Shown here one piece after another: positions 48,175-56,918 of a DNA stretch of 64,000 nt. Each line of letters starts with the position of its first letter. Position 1 is the first letter of the stretch. The notes beneath the pieces were generated by a model. It was not told the origin of the DNA. It saw nothing but the letters and a program-made list of their open reading frames with translations, and did not search any database. Where the stretch lies: positions 62,001 through 126,000 of the forward strand of contig NZ_JHVJ01000004.1 of the NCBI RefSeq assembly GCF_000620085.1, given 5' to 3'. Source of the stretch: Marinobacterium jannaschii DSM 6295. GTDB lineage: Bacteria; Pseudomonadota; Gammaproteobacteria; Pseudomonadales; Balneatricaceae. Position numbers and translations under genes: made by a program.

Positions 48175-49813
48175 TTACGTTCTCCTTAAAGGTGGCCAGG
48201 CCAATGCGCTGGAAGGTGTCGATAAAGCTCTCGCCTTCATTGCGATGCTCGACGTAAACGTTGAGGACTTTCTCCAGAACATTCGGAACCTCTTCCGCGG
48301 ACACCGCTTTACCGAGGACCTTACCCAGTGCCGCCTGTTCGTCGTCACGGCCTCCCAGGGTAATCTGGTACCAGTCTTCGCCTTTCTTATCCACACCCAG
48401 CAGGCCGATATTACCGACATGGTGGTGGGCGCAGGCGTTGATACAGCCGGAGAAGTTCAGCTTGATGTCGCCCAGATCGTAGAGGTAGTCCAGATCTTCA
48501 AACTTCTCATTGATACGGTCGGCTACACTCAGGGTCTTGGCGTTGGCTAGGGCGCAGAAATCGCCGCCCGGGCAAACTGTCATATCCGCCAGTGTGCCGA
48601 TATTCGGGCGCGCCAGGTTGTTGTCGGCCAGTACCTGCCATACCGCCAGCAGGTCAGATTTCTTCACGTCAGCCAGTACCAGGTTCTGGTTGTGGGTGCC
48701 GCGGATCTCACCAAAGCTGTAGCTTTCAGCCAGGTCTGCTACTGCTTCCATCTGCTCGGAAGTCATATCACCAGCAGGCTTAAGGTACGGCTTCAGGGAT
48801 ACCACCACGACGCGGTAGCCGCTGACTTTATGGGCCACGGTGTTACGTTCGTACCAGACGCGGAAGTCGTTGTTTTCCGCCAGCAGGGTATCAACCGCAT
48901 CATCGGCTGCATTGCTGTCGTACTCAAATGGTTTGAAGAAATTCTGTACGCGGCTGATCTCAGTTTCTGGCAGCTTTAGTTCGCTGTCGCGGATCTCGGC
49001 CCATTCGGCTTCAACCAGCTCACGGAACTTATCGATGCCCATTGCCTGTACCAGGATCTTGATACGGGCTTTGTACTTGTTGTCACGGCGGCCATTCAGG
49101 TTGTAGACGCGAATGATCGCTTCAAGAAAGGAGAGCAGATCCTCCTTAGGCAGGAACTCACGGATCTGCTTGCCAATGACCGGAGTACGTCCCAGGCCAC
49201 CACCGACCAGCACTTCAAAGCCTACGTCCCCGGCTTCGTTGCGGACGATGTGCAGACCAATGTCATGCACCTGGGATGCAGCCCGGTCCTGTGGACCGCC
49301 TGTCACAGCGATTTTGAACTTACGTGGCAGGAAGGCGAATTCCGGATGCAGTGTAGACCACTGACGGATGATTTCGCAGTACGGACGTGGATCTTCTATC
49401 TCGTCCACGTTAACGCCTGCCAGGTGGTCGGTCGTTGTATTTCGGATACAGTTTCCGGAAGTCTGGATAGCATGCAGCTGGACTTCAGCCAGCTCCGCCA
49501 GAATATCAGGTACTTCCTCCAGCTTCGGCCAGTTCAGCTGCAGGTTAGTACGGGTGGTAAAGTGACCGTAGCCGCGGTCGTACTTACGGGCAACGTGAGC
49601 CAGTTTACGCAGCTGTGCTGAGTTCATCAGGCCGTAGGGGATAGCGACACGCAGCATAGGTGCGTGGCGCTGTACGTACAGGCCGTTCATCAGGCGCAGG
49701 GCCAGGAATTCATCTTCCGGCAGTTCGCCGGCCAAATAGCGACGTGTCTGATCACGATATTGCTCGACACGCTCATCTACCAGTTTCTGGTCGACTTCGT
49801 TGTATTGATACAT
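48158..49813 (-). CDS. cysI: Nitrite/sulfite reductase, siroheme [4Fe-4S]
   Basis: A 551-residue single-chain siroheme reductase. Two ferredoxin-like halves precede the 4Fe-4S/siroheme motif pair CPGGDFC (Cys-x5-Cys) and CINAC (Cys-x3-Cys in NFSGCINACAHHHVG). Neighbouring cysH, cysG and DUF934 favour the assimilatory sulfite reductase role; a nitrite role is less likely. Electron donor unknown; no flavoprotein subunit is adjacent. Confidence 0.9.
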   Translation of the reverse strand: MYQYNEVDQKLVDERVEQYRDQTRRYLAGELPEDEFLALRLMNGLYVQRHAPMLRVAIPYGLMNSAQLRKLAHVARKYDRGYGHFTTRTNLQLNWPKLEEVPDILAELAEVQLHAIQTSGNCIRNTTTDHLAGVNVDEIEDPRPYCEIIRQWSTLHPEFAFLPRKFKIAVTGGPQDRAASQVHDIGLHIVRNEAGDVGFEVLVGGGLGRTPVIGKQIREFLPKEDLLSFLEAIIRVYNLNGRRDNKYKARIKILVQAMGIDKFRELVEAEWAEIRDSELKLPETEISRVQNFFKPFEYDSNAADDAVDTLLAENNDFRVWYERNTVAHKVSGYRVVVVSLKPYLKPAGDMTSEQMEAVADLAESYSFGEIRGTHNQNLVLADVKKSDLLAVWQVLADNNLARPNIGTLADMTVCPGGDFCALANAKTLSVADRINEKFEDLDYLYDLGDIKLNFSGCINACAHHHVGNIGLLGVDKKGEDWYQITLGGRDDEQAALGKVLGKAVSAEEVPNVLEKVLNVYVEHRNEGESFIDTFQRIGLATFKENVNATAH

Positions 49814-49888
49814 GGCTAAAACCTCTCAGATCACAGAGTGATCTGCTCACCTCACCTAATTATTGGATTCACGAGACTGTTTTGCGGA

Positions 49889-50674
49889 TTAACCCGCCAG
49901 CACAAATCTCAGGCCGATGGCTAACAAAATAGAGCCCATAATCGGCTGCATCACCTTCGGAGAAAGGCGTGCGCCGATATGGCTGCCGAGGAAGACTCCC
50001 GGCAGAGAACCGATTAGCAGATATGCCAGCAAGGTCAGGTCCACATTGCCCATAGTGTAGTGGCCTGCACCGGCAATACCGGTAAGCACTACGGCATGGA
50101 GCAGGTCGGTACCGACAATCTGCTGCATGCTCAGGCGCGGGTAGAGCACGATCAGTAGTGCTGTACCCAGAGCGCCGGCGCCGACAGACGACAATGTGAC
50201 CAGTCCGCCCAGCAGGAAGCCGGTGGCCACGGTAATTGCCGGGCGCACTCGACGTGCCTTAGCTGCAAGCGGGTGATCCTGCATACTGGCTGCGTAATCA
50301 CGAATCTGGTTGCGCAGAAAGACCGCAATGGAGGTCAGTACCAGTGAGACACCCAGAGTCAGGTTCATCAGGTGCTCAATCTGTTCCAGCGCTTCCAGGC
50401 CTTTCAGGTAATTCAGGGTTATCAGGCTGCCCGGAATACTGCCTGCCAGCAGCAGCACGACGATGCGGTACTGCACCAGCTGCTTGCGGGCGTAAGACCA
50501 GATACCGCCACATTTAGTAATAGCGGCATACAAAAGGTCAGTACTGACCGCGGCAACCGGCGGAATGCCGAATATAACGATCAGGATCGGTGTCATCAGG
50601 GCTCCACCGCCGATGCCCGTAAGGCCGACGATAAATCCGACTACCAGTCCTGCGAAGCTATACGCGAATTCCAT
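49889..50674 (-). CDS. TauE/SafE-family sulfite/sulfonate exporter-like protein
   Basis: A 261-residue membrane protein with seven to eight helices and the family motif VGLTGIGGGALMTPILI. TauE/SafE proteins export sulfur-containing anions. Position as the first gene of the leftward sulfite-reductase operon suggests a sulfite or sulfate transport role (inference). Start 50674 has AGGTAG seven bases upstream. Confidence 0.85.
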   Translation of the reverse strand: MEFAYSFAGLVVGFIVGLTGIGGGALMTPILIVIFGIPPVAAVSTDLLYAAITKCGGIWSYARKQLVQYRIVVLLLAGSIPGSLITLNYLKGLEALEQIEHLMNLTLGVSLVLTSIAVFLRNQIRDYAASMQDHPLAAKARRVRPAITVATGFLLGGLVTLSSVGAGALGTALLIVLYPRLSMQQIVGTDLLHAVVLTGIAGAGHYTMGNVDLTLLAYLLIGSLPGVFLGSHIGARLSPKVMQPIMGSILLAIGLRFVLAG

Positions 50675-51197
50675 TGATCTACCTGTCATAAGTTAATGAC
50701 GACGGAGTTTAGAGACTGTTGCATATAACTCAAAATAATATTTAGAACTTTTATTATTCCTTTTTGTTTTGTTGTTGGTGCCTGACGAATGCCAGCGCTG
50801 AAGCTGTCTTCTGTGCTGTTGTTGTCGGGACTGAGGGCGGGGCGGTTTGAGTTGAATTCGGTTTGATAGCGGCAGCGACGTGAGGTCAGATCCGGTCCGG
50901 AAAGGCACTTATTTCTGATTGTGTTATAGATCGGAATTTGTTCTGGAATCTGATTGTATTGAATGTGATGCCCATGTTAGCTTTTTGGAGTCTGCTTCGG
51001 GGTCCGGTCAGGACATGGAGCTATATTTACAGTGGATTGCTGTGCGTGGGTTGTCGGTTGACTGCAGTAGAGGTGATGGAGTCATCCAGGCTGTTGCTCA
51101 ATGAAATCTGGCAGGTAAGCAGGCGGCAGGGTAAGGGGATTTCCCGCGAATACCATACCCGAAAATAACTAAGCCCATCAGGCATAAGGAGAACGCC
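50675..51197. other. 523-bp divergent intergenic region
   Basis: Shared by the leftward cys operon and the rightward ferritin-like/MNIO operon. Next to the exporter it is AT-rich with an imperfect dyad around 50730-50755 that could be a CysB-type site. A 76-codon frame at 50938-51168 lacks a ribosome binding site and family signal, so I do not call it. Confidence 0.4.
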
Positions 51198-53267
51198 GTG
51201 GACTACCAGCAAATAGCTGACCTTCGCTTGCAAGAGCAACCGACCCTGAAAAATCGCCCACTAAGCGATAAACCCGCCGATATTAATGCTGTGCGCCAGC
51301 TGTGCCAGGCTGCTGTTAATGTTGAACTCTTCACCATTCCACTCTATATGACCGCGATGTATTCCATTCAGGGAATGCATGAGATCAATACCAAGCATGG
51401 ATTTTATAAAGGACGCCAGTGGCCGGGTATGGCGACGACGTCAGGCAGCGGTGAGACGCCGAATGAAACCTGCTTTAACATCATTTTCAGCGTATTCATC
51501 CAGGAGATGTTACACCTTCAGCTGGCGGCTAATATATCTACCGCACTGAGCAAAGGTGTTGACCGGGATAAGGTCAGGTATTTCCCGACCTTTACCAGTC
51601 CCCTTTTGCAGGGAAGCTTTGACGATCAGGGAACCTCCTACCCGGATGCCTGGATCTGCTATGGCAAGAACTGTACTTCAATCCCTCATATCGTCGACTT
51701 TAATGACACTACCCTGGAAGGCTTAACGGTTGAACTGGGGCCGCTGGATGCACAGCGCATCACGTTGTTTAAAGCGATTGAGGAACCGGAAGCCGATGCC
51801 TGTGCGATTATCCGTGATTCGGCGAAGGATAAATATTTCCCAGCCGTTCCCTTTGCCGGCTGGACTGAGGGCAGCAGTGAGGCTGATCTGCCGCTGTTCG
51901 GTACTATCTCTTATATGTATCAGTGCCTGGCGACCTACCTGAATATCAGTTATGACGACGGCAGCACCCTGTTCGAAGCGGTTTATACCGATAAGTCTGC
52001 CCAGCAGGATCTGTTTAATCTCGAGGATGCCAAGGGCGGGCACCCCTGCCAGGAGTTCCCGCGGATGGGGGGGCTGAAAGTCACCAGCAGTAACCTGAGC
52101 GAAGCCAAAGAGCAGATCTTTAACCTGATGAGCGGGATTACCGATCAGGGTGAGGGCGGTAAGCTGGATGTGATTCCTGAGCCGGTACCGCAGCCGTTGC
52201 AGGCAACACTGCTTGGAGCCGTCGATTGTGAATATCAGCCGGACTTCGCCGCACTGACCGAGGATTATCCATCCTATGACCAGAACGGTAACAAGTTACC
52301 ACAATCGTCGGATGCACACGCACGCTATACCTGGGGTGACAAAGATCACTACGAACGTTTTCAGATCGTTGAAGAGTTGATGGCCAGGCCGGAATTTTCA
52401 ACCTGGCAACAGTGGCATGCGCAGGGAAATCGCTGGAGCGCCGAGGATCTGAAAACGGCTGACTACGAGGTTCAGGAAAATATTCCTGACCCGGCAGATA
52501 TTGCCGCCGCGATGAATCGACTGAAAGAGACGGATATGTCGCAGAACTATCTGTCGTTCAGCCACGTTGCTGCCGGTTCGATTGCGGGGATCACTACGGT
52601 CCTGAATGACTACTGGGACTATAACGATTACTTCAGTGACAACCCGACGGCGTTCCCCTATCCGTCTATGGGCGGCTCCGGCGATCGTATCGCTATCTGT
52701 TGGGCGTTATTTGGTCTTACGCCGGAGCTGGATAAGGGGGCTTATCCGCGTCAGCCTGGTGGAGCACAGGGCCCAGGTAAGGTGCCGGCCAACCATGCCT
52801 GTCAGGGCATGAGCTTCGATATAAATAGCTGGCAGGAGAGTTGCGCCACACAAGGCGTTTACCACACCTGTAAGGGCTCCAATGGCTGTGCCGGCGAAGG
52901 CGGCTGTGGCTATGTCCATGACGCTTACTCGGGCGGGAATTGCAGCCATTCGGGTGGGGGCAGCGGTACTGATAGCGTATTCAGCGCCCCGGCCGACAAT
53001 CAGTGTGGCGGTAAGGGCGGCTGTGCGGTACCGATTTCGGCGTCCCAGCTGCTGCCTGAGGGCGGCAATATGCAGTTGTTTAATCTTAAGTCAGATGCCG
53101 AAAACAACTATGACAAGCTGGCGGTCATGCCGTTTACCGAGGGAGAGCCGGTTTACGATGTGGCCTGGCGGGCATACACCGAGGTGCTGAAGGCCCAGGG
53201 TGTCGAGCCGTTGCCTGAAAAACCTGCACCAAGTGACTTGCGCCTGGTATTCCCACCTTCTACCTGA
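51198..53267 (+). CDS. Ferritin-like protein with C-terminal Cys/Gly cassette, probable MNIO substrate
   Basis: A 689-residue protein starting at GTG (AAGGAG six bases upstream). The N-terminal half is a VioB-type ferritin-like domain with Glu43 (NVELFTIPLYMTAMY) and Glu103-x2-His106 (FIQEMLHLQLAANI), consistent with a diiron site. After a helical middle region comes a Cys/Gly-rich cassette (about 533-612) with Cys at 535, 549, 558, 564, 570, 582, 603 and 609; CKGSNGCAGEGGC (558-570) and CGGKGGC (603-609) have strict six-residue spacing. A folded C-terminal tail follows. No signal peptide. It precedes a DUF692 enzyme and DUF2063 partner, whose known relatives modify such cysteines. Its own catalytic role is unknown. 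Confidence 0.75.
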   Translation: MDYQQIADLRLQEQPTLKNRPLSDKPADINAVRQLCQAAVNVELFTIPLYMTAMYSIQGMHEINTKHGFYKGRQWPGMATTSGSGETPNETCFNIIFSVFIQEMLHLQLAANISTALSKGVDRDKVRYFPTFTSPLLQGSFDDQGTSYPDAWICYGKNCTSIPHIVDFNDTTLEGLTVELGPLDAQRITLFKAIEEPEADACAIIRDSAKDKYFPAVPFAGWTEGSSEADLPLFGTISYMYQCLATYLNISYDDGSTLFEAVYTDKSAQQDLFNLEDAKGGHPCQEFPRMGGLKVTSSNLSEAKEQIFNLMSGITDQGEGGKLDVIPEPVPQPLQATLLGAVDCEYQPDFAALTEDYPSYDQNGNKLPQSSDAHARYTWGDKDHYERFQIVEELMARPEFSTWQQWHAQGNRWSAEDLKTADYEVQENIPDPADIAAAMNRLKETDMSQNYLSFSHVAAGSIAGITTVLNDYWDYNDYFSDNPTAFPYPSMGGSGDRIAICWALFGLTPELDKGAYPRQPGGAQGPGKVPANHACQGMSFDINSWQESCATQGVYHTCKGSNGCAGEGGCGYVHDAYSGGNCSHSGGGSGTDSVFSAPADNQCGGKGGCAVPISASQLLPEGGNMQLFNLKSDAENNYDKLAVMPFTEGEPVYDVAWRAYTEVLKAQGVEPLPEKPAPSDLRLVFPPST

Positions 53268-53379
53268 TGATGGTGTAAACCTCACAGGTCGTTAGCCTGC
53301 GAAAGCGTCTAAAGTGCTGACAGCTGCCTGGCCGCTGCCAGCACTTTATCTTCTACTTCTACCCACAGCAGGATTTGCT

Positions 53380-54384
53380 ATGGATGACACTCTATCGGTT
53401 CCTTCTGTCCCGGCTGAGCGGCTCTCGGGTTTGCCCGACCTGGGCTTTGGTGCCGGGCTGCGCAGTTGTCACTTTGAATGGCTGCTGAAAAACGATCTGA
53501 ATCCGGCACAGCAGGATGAGCTTGAAAAGCCGCTGGACTGGTTCGAGATCATCAGCGAAAACTTTATGGATAATCAGGGCTTTGCCATGTACATGCTGGA
53601 TCGGGTACGGGAGCGCTACCCGGTCGTTATGCATGGTGTGTCGATGTCGATCGGCTCGACCGATCCGCTGAATATGGACTACCTTCGCGGGCTGAAGGCA
53701 CTGGCCCAGAGGATCGAGCCTGCCTGGGTGTCCGATCATATCTGCTGGACCGGTGTTGCCGGCGTCAATAGCCATGACCTGTTACCGCTGCCCTACAACG
53801 AAGAGAGCCTGCGCCATCTGTCTGAACGGGTCTGTCAGGTGCAGGATTTTCTGCAACGCCCGCTGATTCTGGAAAATCCCAGCAGCTACCTGCAGTTCAA
53901 CAGCTCCAGTATGACTGAATGGGAATTTATTACTGAGCTTTGTAACGAGACCGGCTGCGGCTTGCTGCTGGATGTAAACAATGTCTTTGTGTCGGCGTTT
54001 AATCATGGTTTCTCCGCTGAGGCCTATATAAAGGCATTGCCTCATCAGCATATTGTGCAGATGCATCTGGCCGGGCCGACCCACTGTGGCACTCATATTA
54101 TTGATACGCATGATCGGCAGGTGCCCCGCCAGGTCTGGTGTTTATATCAGCTGGCCCAGCAGTATGTCCCCGGGTGTTCAACCTTGCTGGAATGGGATGC
54201 CAGCATTCCGGAGTTTCCGTTACTGCTGGAGGAACTAAACAAGGCCCGGCTGGCCCTTGAGGGTGAGCTGCCCGGTGAGGAGCTGCAGTACAGCCCGCCG
54301 GTCGACGGCTATCAGCCTGATGCTGCGATTGTCTCGACCCCACTTCATCACAACCTGCAGGTTTCCTATGCTGAATCTGACTGA
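53380..54384 (+). CDS. DUF692 (MNIO) multinuclear iron oxygenase
   Basis: A 334-residue TIM-barrel enzyme of the MbnB/TglH/DUF692 family, which uses iron clusters and O2 to modify cysteines in peptides. Putative metal ligands are in order: His85 (VVMHGVSMS), Asp119-His120, Glu165-Asn166 (LILENPSSY), Asp198-Asn200 (LLLDVNNVF), His229, Asp242-x-His244 (IDTHD) and Glu271 (LLEWD). I start at 53380 with AGGA seven bases upstream; GTG at 53314 would add a hydrophobic leader. It overlaps the next gene by 17 bp. Confidence 0.88.
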   Translation: MDDTLSVPSVPAERLSGLPDLGFGAGLRSCHFEWLLKNDLNPAQQDELEKPLDWFEIISENFMDNQGFAMYMLDRVRERYPVVMHGVSMSIGSTDPLNMDYLRGLKALAQRIEPAWVSDHICWTGVAGVNSHDLLPLPYNEESLRHLSERVCQVQDFLQRPLILENPSSYLQFNSSSMTEWEFITELCNETGCGLLLDVNNVFVSAFNHGFSAEAYIKALPHQHIVQMHLAGPTHCGTHIIDTHDRQVPRQVWCLYQLAQQYVPGCSTLLEWDASIPEFPLLLEELNKARLALEGELPGEELQYSPPVDGYQPDAAIVSTPLHHNLQVSYAESD

Positions 54385-55186
54385 GCTGCAACACTGGTTT
54401 GGCCGCGCCGTAATACGCCTGCAGCTGGACCCGCGCGATCTGCAGGAGGCGGTCACCGACGCAGGTCAGCTGAACGCCGAGCAGCGGCTGGGGATTTATG
54501 CCGAAGGCTATCGCCTGCGTCTGCTGGAGTGTATGAGGGCCGAGTACGCCTGCCTGTGCGCAATACTGGGACCGGCGCTGTTTGATCAGTTTGCCCTTGG
54601 CTATCTGAATGCCAGGCCATCAGAATCACATACCTTGTTTGATCTGGGAGCCGGCTTCCCGGCATTTCTCCGTGCTACCCGCCCGGCACCTGAGGCTGGC
54701 GCTGCACCACTGCCTGCCCAGCTCTATATGCCCGAGCAACTGGCCGAGCTGGAGCGCTGCAGGGTGATGAGTATCCGCGGGCTGGGGACAGAGCAGAGCC
54801 GGGCAGAGTCGCCGGATGCCAGTCAGTTGCTGATGCAACCGGGCTGGTGTTTTGAGCTGCCTGATACCAGCTTTGTTACGGCGGCTGATTTTGACTTTGT
54901 GCCTTGTGTTGAGGCGGTTGAAAAGGGTGAGTCAGTCGCTTTTCCGATGCTGAAGAGCCAGTGTTTACTGGTTTATCGTCATGCCTATAGGGTGCGGCTG
55001 ATGGAGCTGCAACCCTGGCAGGCGGAATTTATGCATAGCTGTAACGGTGTTGAAGGCTGGTCTGAGCCGTGTAGCCAGCTCAGTGAGCGCCTGCAGATGC
55101 CGGCAGGAGAGCTGATATCCCGGCTGGTGACCTGGCTGCCGGGGTTACTGGGCTCCGGAGCCCTGACCGCAGCATTAGCAGACTAA
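54368..55186 (+). CDS. DUF2063 putative partner/recognition protein
   Basis: A 272-residue protein of the DUF2063 (putative DNA-binding domain) family, which pairs with DUF692 enzymes (MbnC, TglI and relatives) and helps bind the precursor peptide. N-terminal signature: [40 protein letters not shown] and FPAFL. The C-terminal half is beta-rich. Start 54368 lies inside the MNIO gene. The name 'DNA-binding' is historical; the RiPP role is more likely here. Confidence 0.82.
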   Translation: MLNLTELQHWFGRAVIRLQLDPRDLQEAVTDAGQLNAEQRLGIYAEGYRLRLLECMRAEYACLCAILGPALFDQFALGYLNARPSESHTLFDLGAGFPAFLRATRPAPEAGAAPLPAQLYMPEQLAELERCRVMSIRGLGTEQSRAESPDASQLLMQPGWCFELPDTSFVTAADFDFVPCVEAVEKGESVAFPMLKSQCLLVYRHAYRVRLMELQPWQAEFMHSCNGVEGWSEPCSQLSERLQMPAGELISRLVTWLPGLLGSGALTAALAD

Positions 55187-55523
55187 CCCTCCAGGCATAG
55201 CGTCCCTCTCCTCAGACGCGGTATTTCTGATATAGCTTCCCCCTCTAAGGTGCGCGAACAGTGGCTCGGAGCGATGCTGAGCCCGCCTGGTGGGAGTGCG
55301 CGATAATTTTTCAATATATCTAAAAAGAATAGATAAATTTCTATTTATTCTTTTTTGTTTTATGGGTTGCTTTGTCATAATGCGCGGCAACATCAGGAAG
55401 TTCCCCATCGCCGCTTTGGCCAAAGAGAGGAACTCCGGTAGCCAGATAAAAGAGGTGGCGGGCGCCTCGGCGGATCGACCACCCGGATCTATACGTTTTT
55501 TAATTAATGAAAGAGTGTGACTA
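55187..55523 (+). other. cysD leader region
   Basis: A 337-bp non-coding region between the MNIO operon and cysD with an AT-rich dyad and a sigma70 promoter. The stretch from 55383 to 55523 would be an untranslated leader of about 130 nt; I see no known riboswitch in it. Confidence 0.45.
55324..55383 (+). promoter_or_regulatory. cysD promoter with upstream AT-rich dyad
   Basis: TTGTTT (55355-55360), 17 bp, TAATGC (55378-55383). Directly upstream lies a 12-bp inverted repeat with one mismatch (AAAGAATAGATA, 55324-55335, and its partner ending at 55353), placed where the activator CysB would bind. Assignment to CysB is inferred. Confidence 0.5.
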
Positions 55524-56441
55524 ATGACTTCCTTGCCGGAACATCGCTTGACCCATCTTCGGCAGCTCGAAGCTGAGAGTATCCATATTATCCGTGAGGT
55601 AGCCTCCGAGTTCGAAAACCCGGTAATGCTCTACTCCATTGGTAAGGATTCCTCGGTGATGCTGCACCTGGCGCGCAAAGCCTTTTATCCGGGTAAGCCG
55701 CCGTTTCCACTGATGCATGTGGATACCACCTGGAAATTCCGCGAAATGATCGAGTTTCGCGACAAGATGGCTGAGAAAGCCGGCATGGACCTGATTGTGC
55801 ATATCAATCAGGACGGCGTAGACATGAACATCAGTCCTTTTGTTCATGGCTCTTCCAAGCACACTGACATTATGAAAACCCAGGGCCTGAAGCAGGCGCT
55901 GGATAAGTACAAGTTCGATGCGGCTTTCGGTGGTGCCCGTCGCGACGAAGAGAAATCCCGTGCCAAAGAGCGCGTGTTCTCATTCCGTGACAAGAACCAC
56001 CGCTGGGATCCGAAAAACCAGCGTCCGGAACTGTGGAATACCTTTAATACCCAGATCGATCAGGGTGAAAGCATCCGTGTATTCCCGCTGTCCAACTGGA
56101 CCGAGCTGGATATCTGGCAGTACATCTACCTGGAAAACATCGACATCGTGCCGCTGTACTTCTCCGCCGAGCGTCCGGTTGTAGAGCGCGACGGTATGCA
56201 GATCATGGTCGACGACGAGCGTCTGCCACTGGAAGAGGGCGAAGTACCGGAAATGAAATCCGTCCGCTTCCGTACCCTGGGCTGCTACCCGCTCACCGGC
56301 GCGGTGGAATCTGAAGCCGCAACCCTGCCAGAGATCATCCAGGAGATGCTGCTGACCACCACCTCCGAACGCCAGGGGCGCGCCATCGACCATGACAGCT
56401 CCGGCTCCATGGAGAAGAAAAAGATGGAAGGTTATTTCTAA
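55524..56441 (+). CDS. cysD: Sulfate adenylyltransferase subunit 2
   Basis: Catalytic small subunit of ATP sulfurylase, adenylating sulfate to APS. PP-loop [17 protein letters not shown], then [20 protein letters not shown] and the C-terminal [13 protein letters not shown] all match CysD. 305 aa, normal length. It normally abuts cysN, but here 477 bp including a four-helix-bundle gene lie between. Confidence 0.96.
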   Translation: MTSLPEHRLTHLRQLEAESIHIIREVASEFENPVMLYSIGKDSSVMLHLARKAFYPGKPPFPLMHVDTTWKFREMIEFRDKMAEKAGMDLIVHINQDGVDMNISPFVHGSSKHTDIMKTQGLKQALDKYKFDAAFGGARRDEEKSRAKERVFSFRDKNHRWDPKNQRPELWNTFNTQIDQGESIRVFPLSNWTELDIWQYIYLENIDIVPLYFSAERPVVERDGMQIMVDDERLPLEEGEVPEMKSVRFRTLGCYPLTGAVESEAATLPEIIQEMLLTTTSERQGRAIDHDSSGSMEKKKMEGYF

Positions 56442-56521
56442 CGAAATAGCTGTTAGCTTAAAGCCGCAAGCAATCAGTAGCAGCCAGCAGGACGCTGGCT
56501 TGAGCGAAAGCGGAGGCAGAA

Positions 56522-56866
56522 ATGGATTTCGAGCGCCTGGTGGTTTGGCAGCGAGCGATGACGCTTTGCTGCAGCGTCTATCAGCAAACAGACAAGCTGA
56601 AAGACTTTGGCTTTAAGCAACAGATAACCAGATCAGCACTTTCCATACCGAGCAATATTGCTGAAGGCATGGAAAGACTGACGGATAAAGAAAAAGTTTA
56701 CTTTTTAGGGGTGGCAAAAGGCTCATGCGCTGAGCTCAGGACTCAGATTCTGGTTGGGGAACGTATCGGTTATCTATCCCCGGGAATTGCGAAAAGTTCT
56801 GTTCAGGAGACGCGCGAGATATCAGCCATGTTGCATGCCCTCTTAAATAAGATTCGCGAGTGTTGA
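56522..56866 (+). CDS. Four-helix-bundle protein (23S rRNA IVP/bAvd family)
   Basis: A 114-residue helical protein. LVVWQRAM near the N-terminus, FKQQITRSALSIPSNIAEGM and the KVYFLGVAKGSCAELRTQI block are the family signatures. These proteins are related to S23 intervening-sequence proteins and to the accessory protein of diversity-generating retroelements; function unknown. It sits inside the cysD-cysN pair and is flanked by direct repeats GCTTAAAGCC at 56456-56465 and 56895-56904, suggesting a mobile insertion. Confidence 0.88.
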   Translation: MDFERLVVWQRAMTLCCSVYQQTDKLKDFGFKQQITRSALSIPSNIAEGMERLTDKEKVYFLGVAKGSCAELRTQILVGERIGYLSPGIAKSSVQETREISAMLHALLNKIREC

Positions 56867-56918
56867 GGATGGCACAGGCCGCTCAGCACTTGGCGCTTAA
56901 AGCCCGGAGCTTTTAACA

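Noticed and set aside
50938-51168. 76-codon rightward ORF upstream of the ferritin-like gene
   Set aside because: No ribosome binding site, no family resemblance, and it overlaps another frame of similar quality.
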